A DNA stretch of 40,581 nucleotides from JACIWG01 sp049969935 (GTDB taxonomy: Archaea; Thermoproteota; Nitrososphaeria; JACIWG01). Each line of letters opens with the position of its first letter. Positions within the stretch are counted from its first letter, which is position 1. The stretch lies in NCBI GenBank assembly GCA_049969935.1, contig JBMFNX010000011.1, forward strand, positions 1 to 40,581, written 5' to 3'. A program made the translations under genes and the position numbers. The notes below the pieces were generated by a model that saw only the letters and a program-made list of their open reading frames with translations, was not told where the DNA came from and ran no database searches. Below, piece after piece: positions 1 through 6,280 of this stretch.

Positions 1-200
1 TCAAGTTTTTTACTCATCCTATACCCTCTTTTTGAGCTTATATAATAGCTTACAGCTGCCTGTGTGAGTCCAAGCATTTTAGCTGCACTAGATTGTGAAA
101 AACCATATTCTTCAACTAGAGTTTTTGCAATAAGCCCTCTTACCGCTGGCATAACATACTTTGTTACAGTCTCACATCTTAATCTTATTGTCATCAACAT
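1..200 (-). CDS. HTH transcriptional regulator, COG2522-like, C-terminus cut by window edge
   Basis: This is the N-terminal 66 codons of a DNA-binding regulator running off the left edge. The visible chain has the pattern of archaeal COG2522 proteins: a short N-terminus, then VMPAVRGLIAKTLVEEYG, then a helix-turn-helix (FSQSSAAKMLGLTQAAVSYYI) and a basic SSKRGYR turn. In this family the HTH is often followed by a ligand-sensing domain, but nothing of that is visible here. Two in-frame ATG codons (at 200 and 194) can serve as start. A TTTAAA-type box at about 217-225 fits a leaderless transcript starting near 194-200. A palindromic AACAGTGTT motif sits between that box and the start and recurs at two other promoters, so autoregulation is plausible. 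The family call is from motif recognition; the effector is unknown. Confidence 0.75.
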   Translation of the reverse strand, partial: MLMTIRLRCETVTKYVMPAVRGLIAKTLVEEYGFSQSSAAKMLGLTQAAVSYYISSKRGYRMSKKL

Positions 201-207
201 GTTAATG

Positions 208-220
208 TTAACAGTGTTTT
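208..220. promoter_or_regulatory. Candidate operator, copy 1 (regulator promoter)
   Basis: The core AACAGTGTT (210-218) is an inverted repeat around G214. It lies between the TATA-like box and the start of the HTH regulator. The same core occurs at 314-322 and, as AACACTGTT, at 5483-5491. This copy is the weakest, because the outer bases (TT/TT) do not complete the palindrome. Confidence 0.4.
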
Positions 221-292
221 AAATACTTTTAGTATGATTTTGTCTTCTAGACATTACATATTATCTACTAACTGTGCCTTCTTTTGGAAATG

Positions 293-300
293 TTTATAAG
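293..300 (+). promoter_or_regulatory. TATA-like box of the small membrane protein gene
   Basis: TTTATAAG is centred about 26 bases before ATG 323, the spacing expected for an archaeal TATA box on a leaderless transcript. This is what decides the start at 323 over the in-frame TTG at 284 and ATG at 290, which lie at or upstream of the box. Confidence 0.5.
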
Positions 301-311
301 CACACAATTTA

Positions 312-324
312 ATAACAGTGTTAT
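312..324. promoter_or_regulatory. Candidate operator, copy 2 (membrane protein promoter)
   Basis: ATAACAGTGTTAT is a perfect 13-base palindrome with a single central base. It overlaps the predicted transcription start and start codon at 323, a position where a bound protein would block initiation. It matches the palindrome before tusA except for the central base, which inverts on strand reversal. Confidence 0.5.
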
Positions 325-709
325 GCAATCCGATGTTGAAGAAAAAATAAATTTAGCTTCAGCCCTATCACTATCCTCAGCAATAATAACGCTTTTAGGC
401 TCAATTTTCTTTCTCTGGATGTACAATTTAATAGTGTCTTCAACCTTCGACTTTGATGCCCATCATCACATGATGGGCATGATGTCATTTTTTTGGTTTA
501 GTGGAACCTTTTGGATCTTCTTTGCTTTGGGCTTAATTAGTGGAGGTATAGTATTGGCTGCCTCAATTCTTCTAAAAGAAAAGCCAAAAAATAGAACTTT
601 ATACGGTACCCTTATAATCGTATTTTCTGTTTTAAGTATATTTTCTGGGGGAGGTTTTATAATAGGTGCACTTTTAGGCCTTGTTGGCGGAATTATAGCT
701 GTTGGGTAA
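323..709 (+). CDS. Small membrane protein with His/Met-rich loop, unknown function
   Basis: This 128-residue protein (start chosen at ATG 323 from the TATA spacing) has about three membrane segments, near residues 14-38, 56-83 and 95-127, the last rich in glycine. I do not recognise a named family, although glycine-rich C-terminal helices of this kind are common in archaeal DUF-type membrane proteins. The striking feature is the loop after the first helix: residues 44-54 read FDAHHHMMGMM, three His and four Met in eleven residues, which could bind a soft metal. The gene stands alone on the plus strand, but its promoter carries the same palindrome as the tusA-selD-like-yedE-FTR1 operon, hinting at a shared role in metal, sulfur or selenium handling. 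That role is inference. Confidence 0.7.
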   Translation: MQSDVEEKINLASALSLSSAIITLLGSIFFLWMYNLIVSSTFDFDAHHHMMGMMSFFWFSGTFWIFFALGLISGGIVLAASILLKEKPKNRTLYGTLIIVFSVLSIFSGGGFIIGALLGLVGGIIAVG

Positions 710-1257
710 AAAGTGAATTTATTTGTTAAAAGGAAAATAGTTTACAAAGATTCTATTTATATGATGTTGGTGATCTTGACTCCATAAATATGAACGTCGC
801 AGAAAAATGCGAGGGAATGTGTGAAAGGAAAGGGATCATATAATTGAAACTATTGGAAAAACAGATAAGGATAAAAGATTACCTTAAACCATTTACTACA
901 AATTTTGAATAGTCTATGTAGCTTAAAATTTATTTTAACAATTTGGGTTAACAATTAATATGGCTGAAAGGTTAGTAATGTGTATGAATAAATTTTATGA
1001 ATGTTCCCTATCAAGTAACCATTTATATAGTTAATAGGAAATGTAATAGTTGTAAAAAAATTATCAACTGAGTGTGAGATAAAGTTAAATTGTTTGGTGG
1101 CGATAGTCAATGGAACTGGTTAAGGAATTGGAAGGAGATAGTGTTATAAATAAATGGGGTTATAGAACATTTTTGATATTATACTGTCTCCTCTGTTAGG
1201 TAAACATAAATTATCAAAATTTTTAGAAAATTGGGCTACAGCTTCTTTTAAAATTTA
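710..1257. other. 548-base stretch without an intact gene, probably decayed sequence
   Basis: There is no open frame above about 30 codons, no RNA gene and no repeat that I can support. Two short stretches look like eroded coding sequence. Around 760-910 a frame reads through one stop. At 1094-1132 a frame reads LVAIVNGTG-stop-GIGR, which resembles the glycine motif of short-chain dehydrogenases interrupted by a TAA. A frame from ATG 1110 continues, after a one-base shift near 1193, to a TAG at 1259-1261. None of this is strong enough to name a gene. Confidence 0.35.
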
Positions 1258-1680
1258 TTAGAGTACCGCTAATTCTTCAATCTCAACTTTATTGCTGTAT
1301 CTAATATATGAAGTAGCATTTCCTGTTGTTAGGGAGATTATTAGATAAGAATATCCAACCCAATATTTACTTCTTTCCTCGTCAACTTTAGACCAGAACG
1401 AGTCCCAAAATGGATGACTATGATAAAAGCCCAAGATGTTCGAGCCCTCTCTTTCTGCATCCTCAAAAACTCTTAACTGTTCTATTGGATCAACTTGATA
1501 TGCGAGGGAAGAGGCAAGAATATTCTTTGTATGATAAACTTTTGCAACAATCTTTTCCCGCTCATTTGCTTTACCAACCAATATTCCACAGGCCTCAATA
1601 GGATAAAATTTTCTTGCAACCTCAAATATTTCATCCAAATGCTCTCTCCTTATCTTTAAGACCAAACTATTTCTAGACAC
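1258..1680 (-). CDS. JAMM/MPN-domain metalloprotease
   Basis: The 140-residue single-domain protein belongs to the JAB1/MPN/Mov34 zinc protease family. The complete JAMM signature is present: catalytic Glu29 in the IEACGIL segment, then His87-x-His89 in FYHSHP, seven residues, Ser97, two residues and Asp100. Relatives remove ubiquitin-like proteins (archaeal SAMP desampylases) or cleave the C-terminal tail of sulfur-carrier proteins (CysO-type), so a role in ubiquitin-like modification or sulfur-carrier maturation is likely. The start is a GTG at 1680; a TTTAAAGATAA box on the minus strand at about 1703-1713 fits leaderless transcription. It is monocistronic, but an E1-like activating enzyme and a TusA sulfur carrier lie within 6 kb. 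No SAMP or CysO partner is visible in the window, so the substrate is unknown. Confidence 0.88.
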   Translation of the reverse strand: MSRNSLVLKIRREHLDEIFEVARKFYPIEACGILVGKANEREKIVAKVYHTKNILASSLAYQVDPIEQLRVFEDAEREGSNILGFYHSHPFWDSFWSKVDEERSKYWVGYSYLIISLTTGNATSYIRYSNKVEIEELAVL

Positions 1681-1792
1681 CAGTAAGATATAACATACAT
1701 TTATCTTTAAAAATTTAACTTGCTATCCATTACAAATACTGAAAAGGAAGTGTACAGTATTTAGAAGAGATATTAAAAATTGGTTTCATCGT

Positions 1793-2623
1793 TTACCTCT
1801 CCATTTTATACATCCAAACTGTAAAGGGAAGTGTTATCACAAGGTATAATAGGTGAACTATTACCCTAGCCCATTCTGCTTCCACGGTATAGCCGAACAT
1901 CACCGCGAATATAGAGCCAACTATGTTTTTATGATGTAGGATGTTTTCTTCGGGTAAATTTAATACGTAGGCTGGCTCAGCCAACCAGCCCAAGTTAAAA
2001 CCGTTTTGTTCATAATATTCTATCAGCTCGTGTACACCATAGCCAGCTAATCCGCTCGCAAGAAATATCAACAGTAAGCTGGTGAAGTAAAAGAATTTTC
2101 TCAAGTTTATTTTCATACCTGCCGCGAAGATGCTGTAAGATAAAATAAGTGCGCTTAAAGTTCCAGTCACTGCTCCAGCCACTGTTGCCATTGTCTCGTT
2201 CAATAAAAATGGTGTAAGAAAAAGTACTGTTTCCAAACCCTCTCTAAAAACTATTAAAAACGAAGTAGTTAATAGTCCAACAATTGTACCTCTACTTATA
2301 ACTCTTTCAATACGTTTCTCCATTTCCATTTTAAAATATCTTCCCCTAACAGCCATCCAAAATATCATTGAGGATAGAACAAAAACAGCTACAAAGGCTG
2401 CTGTGGCTTCGAAAAGTAGCTGGAAATGTTTTGGTAAAATGCCGTAAGTGAATGAAATAAGTGCACCTAAGCCTATACTGAGCCCTACAGCTAAATAGAT
2501 TCCATACCAAACAAAACGAGTTAACCCACTTCTCCCTGTCCTAATTAGATAGGAAAACATGATTGCAGATACTAGTGCAGCCTCAAACACTTCTCTGAAT
2601 GCTATCAAATACTGTCCCAGCAT
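1793..2623 (-). CDS. FTR1-family metal permease
   Basis: The 276-residue polytopic membrane protein has about seven helices. Both hallmark FTR1 motifs are present: AFREVFEA (residues 8-15) and FREGLET (126-132), the R-E-x-x-E repeats through which FTR1 and EfeU permeases move ferric iron across the cytoplasmic membrane. It is the last gene of a minus-strand operon with tusA, the selD-like gene and yeeE/yedE, starting 2 bases after the yedE stop. A good ribosome site (GGAGCTGA) precedes ATG 2623. No periplasmic EfeO or ferroxidase partner is nearby. Association with a sulfur/selenium module is odd for an iron permease, so the true substrate may be iron needed for Fe-S assembly or another metal; the sequence does not decide this. 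Confidence 0.85.
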   Translation of the reverse strand: MLGQYLIAFREVFEAALVSAIMFSYLIRTGRSGLTRFVWYGIYLAVGLSIGLGALISFTYGILPKHFQLLFEATAAFVAVFVLSSMIFWMAVRGRYFKMEMEKRIERVISRGTIVGLLTTSFLIVFREGLETVLFLTPFLLNETMATVAGAVTGTLSALILSYSIFAAGMKINLRKFFYFTSLLLIFLASGLAGYGVHELIEYYEQNGFNLGWLAEPAYVLNLPEENILHHKNIVGSIFAVMFGYTVEAEWARVIVHLLYLVITLPFTVWMYKMER

Positions 2624-2625
2624 AT

Positions 2626-3810
2626 TCAGCTCCTGCGCCCCTCAAGATATAGTATGAAAAATAGGTACATGAAAAGTAGCATGTATGTGAGTATCATTCC
2701 ATTAGTCCAGCCTATGTTTGGTATAAAAAATGCTGTACCTGTAAAGTTAATGGATCTCCTTAATATGGGATATACAAGTACCGCTGTAAAAATGGTTAAG
2801 AAGGCGTTCACATGTCCTTCTCCAGCCCTCCATAATATACCTGACGCACAGGCGCCAGCTAAGACTGCACCGAAAGCAAAGATAATTCCACCTAAAATGT
2901 TGGTAAGAGAAACTGGTGCAACATAGTTTGATGGTTCAACAAATCCTCTATATTTGAGTACAAATCCTCCAGTAACGCCTACTAAAAGTCCACAAACTAT
3001 ACCCTTATGTAATCTGATGCTTCTTTGAAACTCTGGGCCATAGAGTAGGTCTCTGAAGGCTGTAGTGAAACAGAATCTAGAACGTTGGATTATTGTGCCA
3101 ACAATAATTCCAAATAATAGGATTACGGCGTAGAGGCCAGCATCCTTTACTGGGCCAAAACTATAATATGACATAATTAATACTATAGCAATGGCTTCAA
3201 TCGTAAAAAATATTGGTGCAAGTCTCTGTTTTAAAATAGGCGAACCTTCTGTCTCAGTAGCCTTCGCATTAAAAGTTTCTTCGTGTCCTCTAGTCGCAAA
3301 TGAAACTTTCCAAATAACGTACCTTTGTCCAAGATACCCTCCTATAAGTAGTCCTAAAAACATTGCCCAACCATGTAAGCTCAGTGCTGTAATGGCTGAA
3401 AAGAACCCACCCCAATTACATCCAAAAGACAGTACCACGCCTAAGGACATAAGAACCCCTCCAAGGACCGCCTCTACAACCTGAATGCTTGAAGACGGTG
3501 GTCTTATCCTAAACTCTTTAGAAATTATTGCTGCAATTGATGCTCCAAAAAATAATCCAATTATACCAACACTAGTTTTATCTTCAAGCACTGAGGCTAA
3601 CGGTGAACCGCTGATCCAACTTAAGTTTATCAAGCCATAGATGTGCTGCCCCCAAATTTGGTATCCTGAAAAGATAGTATACGGTTTCAAAGCCCAAGCA
3701 TAGAATATGATGTTCACTAAACCTAATAGTATGCCTGCAATGTATTCAGGCCATGTTCTCCCAAATATACTATAGAAAAGCTTTTTTAATATATCCTTAA
3801 AGGAGGTCAT
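2626..3810 (-). CDS. yedE: YeeE/YedE-family sulfur- or selenium-compound transporter
   Basis: The 394-residue membrane protein has about nine to ten helices and belongs to the YeeE/YedE (TsuA, COG2391) family, which imports thiosulfate or related sulfur species; a subfamily accompanies selenium genes. Family cysteine motifs are visible: GCNWGG (Cys131), RSRFCF (Cys247) and GACASG (Cys321). In thiosulfate transporters such cysteines line the substrate path. Its start overlaps the end of the selD-like gene by four bases (ATGA), and FTR1 follows directly, so the products are translated together. Neighbouring TusA and SelD-like proteins suggest that imported sulfur or selenium is handed to TusA and activated. 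Substrate choice between thiosulfate, sulfide and selenite cannot be read from the sequence. Confidence 0.85.
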   Translation of the reverse strand: MTSFKDILKKLFYSIFGRTWPEYIAGILLGLVNIIFYAWALKPYTIFSGYQIWGQHIYGLINLSWISGSPLASVLEDKTSVGIIGLFFGASIAAIISKEFRIRPPSSSIQVVEAVLGGVLMSLGVVLSFGCNWGGFFSAITALSLHGWAMFLGLLIGGYLGQRYVIWKVSFATRGHEETFNAKATETEGSPILKQRLAPIFFTIEAIAIVLIMSYYSFGPVKDAGLYAVILLFGIIVGTIIQRSRFCFTTAFRDLLYGPEFQRSIRLHKGIVCGLLVGVTGGFVLKYRGFVEPSNYVAPVSLTNILGGIIFAFGAVLAGACASGILWRAGEGHVNAFLTIFTAVLVYPILRRSINFTGTAFFIPNIGWTNGMILTYMLLFMYLFFILYLEGRRS

Positions 3811-5219
3811 TTATCATCCACCAACTCTATAAGCGGATGCCTAAGGTTTGTAACATATTTTAGAATATTCTTGCTTACAATCACCCTCGCCCTACCCACT
3901 TCACTAACCCTTCCTATTATTTGAGGCCTATACCCTGCCCTCCTCAAATCTTTGAGTAACTCTTCAGTGACATTCTCGTGCGCTATGAGACAGAATGCAC
4001 CGTTTGTTCCAGCAGTAGAGTTTGTCATAAGAAACCTTTTAGCCGCATACTCACTTACTTCTGGAAAGAGTAATGGAATCTCCTCTAATTCTATGCAAGC
4101 GTTAGCCTTCTCTGCAATTTCAGCGAAAATGTATACTCCTGGGCCACTTATGTCAGAAGATAATATAATATGCTGCTCTCTTTCGAACTCTTCACCAATT
4201 TTTGGCAGATGCTTATTGACTATTTTAGCCCCATTAACATTAGGTGATGAAATCAATTCTACAGCCTCCTCCTTTTCCCTTTCAAGCTCTCTATAAGAAA
4301 TCCCTTCAGCCTCCAATTCTGAAACTATTCTATCATTTACTAGGCTTGAAACGTAGACTGTGATCGGTGAAAGCTCTCCAAACGGTCTTGTAACAATCAC
4401 ATGCATTCCCGGTTGCACGAGATCCTCTCTAGTGGGAGGCTGCTTTTCTGTAGTCCCAAGCACTGTGGCTCCAATAAGAATTCTTCTGCTATCAAACTGT
4501 GGCACGTTAATAAATTTGAAGCCGTTTTCTCTAGAAAACTTTTTCACATTTTCTATCATCCTCTCCCTTAAACCTTCACTTGGCACCCCTATGAGTGGAG
4601 CTACCTGTATTTCATTGTAGACTCCTAGTACGTAGAGGTCGTTTAAGGCATTACATAATGCGCCCCTAACCTGCCTTTCATCCTCTAAACTTATAGTTGG
4701 ATCTATTATGTTAACTGTATCATTGTTTATGGCAAGAAATTTGTTTTCAGAACTTCCTTTCAATGTTATAAAGTCGAAGACTGCAATAGACTCCTCTGGT
4801 ACAGTTGTTATTATAGAATGGCCTTTACCAAATCTTAAATTTGCGCCCGCTTCAGATATTTTTCTATAAACTGGCTCTAAAAGTTCACTGAACTTTTCAG
4901 GACTCACTGCATGCCTCTGAAATACTTGAATAACTGCAACACATGTTAAGGGATCAATTCTTCTAACATCATCTGGGTCAACATTCGTTTCAGGCCCCAG
5001 CCTATAAAATCTTCTATAAACTTTAACATCCTTTTTTGCACCCACAACCTCCGCATCCCTTTTTGAAGGAATTTCAAAATTAGAATACAGTTTATGCCTT
5101 AATTCCTTTATTGAAGGATAGACTACATTATTAAGGTCAACCTTTACAGCACAGCCGCAGGCAAGCTCTAGGGAATTTATTCCAATCTTCCTATAATCTT
5201 CAAAAACGTCTTTAACCAA
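3807..5219 (-). CDS. SelD-related AIR-synthase-fold protein (selenophosphate synthetase-like)
   Basis: The 470-residue protein resembles selenide water dikinase and the PurM/ThiL superfamily. Residues 20-26 read ACGCAVK, comparable to the GCGCK active-site loop of SelD. Around residues 180-200 NALNDLYVLGV matches the SelD NALSDIYAMG helix, and SSDISGPGVY further on matches the TDVTGFGL motif. In true SelD the Lys follows the second Cys directly; here it is displaced by two residues, and about 130 extra residues separate the loop from the ATP-binding fold. ATP-dependent activation of selenide, or of a sulfur analogue, is therefore plausible but not certain. The start is TTG 5219, fixed by a perfect GGAGGTGA (5226-5233) six bases upstream that also contains the tusA stop codon. 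Confidence 0.75.
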   Translation of the reverse strand: MVKDVFEDYRKIGINSLELACGCAVKVDLNNVVYPSIKELRHKLYSNFEIPSKRDAEVVGAKKDVKVYRRFYRLGPETNVDPDDVRRIDPLTCVAVIQVFQRHAVSPEKFSELLEPVYRKISEAGANLRFGKGHSIITTVPEESIAVFDFITLKGSSENKFLAINNDTVNIIDPTISLEDERQVRGALCNALNDLYVLGVYNEIQVAPLIGVPSEGLRERMIENVKKFSRENGFKFINVPQFDSRRILIGATVLGTTEKQPPTREDLVQPGMHVIVTRPFGELSPITVYVSSLVNDRIVSELEAEGISYRELEREKEEAVELISSPNVNGAKIVNKHLPKIGEEFEREQHIILSSDISGPGVYIFAEIAEKANACIELEEIPLLFPEVSEYAAKRFLMTNSTAGTNGAFCLIAHENVTEELLKDLRRAGYRPQIIGRVSEVGRARVIVSKNILKYVTNLRHPLIELVDDK

Positions 5220-5225
5220 GTTTTT

Positions 5226-5233
5226 TCACCTCC
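5226..5233 (-). promoter_or_regulatory. Ribosome binding site with embedded stop codon (tusA/selD-like junction)
   Basis: On the minus strand this reads GGAGGTGA, the full archaeal anti-SD complement. Its last three bases are the tusA stop TGA. It lies six bases before TTG 5219 and so decides the start of the selD-like gene. The porD/porAB junction (15165-15172) has the same arrangement. Confidence 0.7.
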
Positions 5234-5474
5234 TCCTTATTCTTATAACCCAAACCGCAGGCTCAACTTCCCTAATTTCTAAAACCTCGTTTCCTGACAC
5301 TTTAACAGACGCTGGTACTGTCTCTAAAGATGGTGGATTATCGATTACAACCTGCAAAATCTCCCCTGCCTTCAACTTCTCTAAAGCCATCTTAGTGTAA
5401 AGTACCGGGTAGGGGCAAACAGCTCCCTTTAGGTTCAGAAAATATTCTCCACTCGGAAGCCTTTTTACATCCAT
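5226..5474 (-). CDS. tusA: TusA-family sulfur carrier / sulfurtransferase
   Basis: This small SirA/TusA-fold protein has 82 residues from ATG 5474, or 83 from the adjacent GTG 5477. It carries the family signature LKGAVCPYPVLYTKMALEKLKAGE: Cys20 of the CPxP motif carries persulfide sulfur (or selenium) to acceptors. The C-terminal half (DNPPSLETVPASV) also follows the family pattern. YedF-type TusA homologues co-occur with SelD and YedE in selenium metabolism, the same trio as here, though this copy lacks the C-terminal DsrE-like domain of YedF. It is the first gene of the minus-strand operon tusA - selD-like - yedE - FTR1. A TTAAATAA box at about 5499-5506 and a perfect palindrome at 5480-5494 mark a regulated promoter. 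Confidence 0.9.
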   Translation of the reverse strand: MDVKRLPSGEYFLNLKGAVCPYPVLYTKMALEKLKAGEILQVVIDNPPSLETVPASVKVSGNEVLEIREVEPAVWVIRIRRR

Positions 5475-5479
5475 CACCC

Positions 5480-5494
5480 TATAACACTGTTATA
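5480..5494. promoter_or_regulatory. Candidate operator, copy 3 (tusA operon promoter)
   Basis: TATAACACTGTTATA is a perfect 15-base palindrome around C5487. It lies between the TATA-like box (about 5499-5506) and the tusA start (5474), where a repressor would block the initiation complex. The inner 13 bases equal the palindrome at 312-324 apart from the central base. Confidence 0.55.
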
Positions 5495-5663
5495 ATATTT
5501 ATTTAAGCTTTACTACAATACTACTGTATCAAATAACTAAGCTCTCTCATATAAATAAGCAGCTGGATAAGGATGTGAGATAAGCAGTTGTTCAAAAAAG
5601 CAACTTTTAGTTAAACTATAATAGATAGATATAATCTTTTCTAGCATACTAATGTGAAGCGTG

Positions 5664-5958
5664 ATGGTTGAAAGAAGCTGGGACTGGATGGATCATGCTG
5701 AAGGAGACCTAGAGCATGCCAAAAGCGACCTAAAACTAGTCTTCTATGACTGGGCATGCTTCTCCTCACAATAGTCCGCTGAGAAGGCGGTTAAGGCGGT
5801 GTTCCAAAAATTAGGTGCTGAAGTATGGGGCCACTCAGCATACGACCTTCTACTAGAGTAAAAAAGTGGATGTTGGTATTGAGCTGCTCGAATATTCGCT
5901 TGAACTTGATAAAGCATATATTCCAACAAGATATCATAACGCGCATAAAACTTTATAG
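5664..5958 (+). pseudogene. Broken HEPN-domain protein gene
   Basis: Translation from ATG 5664 gives the start of a HEPN protein: RSWDWMDHAEGDLEHAKSDL, then YDWACFSSQ, a TAG stop at 5772-5774, and SAEKAVKAVFQKLGAEVWGH. The stop stands where HEPN proteins usually have another Gln or Ala. At about 5859-5866 a frameshift in an A-run moves the reading frame by one. In the new frame the expected helix and the LDKAYIPTRYHNAH signature follow, before a TAG at 5956-5958. HEPN proteins usually pair with an MNT nucleotidyltransferase as a toxin-antitoxin module, but no partner is seen here. Two lesions in about 100 codons mean the gene is dead unless the sequence has errors. The rest of 5478-5660 holds only the tusA promoter. 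Confidence 0.85.
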
Positions 5959-6243
5959 CTGAAGGCATACTTATATTGCTTATCAAAACACTCTACCATT
6001 ACCAAGATAGTGCAGAAATCATGGTCTTTAGAAGATTGAAGGATGTAAAAGTAAAGAGTAAGCTTATACAATGTAGGTGAATATTATCTCACCTTAACAT
6101 TGGTGAATTAAAGTTGGAAACATAATTTAATGGATCAACGAAACTCTATTTTAGCATAAAGGCTTAGGTGATCCTACATAAGATAGATACTATATACCAC
6201 CATTAAATCTCCTGTTCTCTTAAGGCTATAGTTAAACAGGATC
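5959..6243. other. Intergenic stretch without a recognisable gene
   Basis: The sequence downstream of the HEPN remnant is AT-rich, with stops in all frames. Around 5985-6065 a frame reads about 20 residues (QDSAEIMVFRRLKDVKVKSK) that might be the eroded tail of the HEPN gene or of a lost partner. Nothing else is supported. Confidence 0.4.
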
Positions 6244-6263
6244 TTGAGCAAATTATTGCTCAA
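6244..6263 (-). terminator. Hairpin downstream of the E1-like gene
   Basis: TTGAGCAA - ATTA - TTGCTCAA is a perfect 8-base-pair inverted repeat 17 bases past the stop of the E1-like gene. There is no long T-run after it on the minus strand, although AAAAATTTTTTAG lies just before it near the stop. It may be a 3' end processing or protective hairpin rather than a terminator. Confidence 0.35.
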
Positions 6264-6280
6264 ATCAACTGAAAAATTTT

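Noticed and set aside
284..322. N-terminal extension of the membrane protein from TTG 284
   Set aside because: The TATA-like box lies inside that extension, so the transcript probably starts at 323.
5744..5986. 80-codon open frame on the minus strand
   Set aside because: It lies antisense to the HEPN remnant, whose plus-strand residues match the family clearly; the minus frame has no recognisable pattern.
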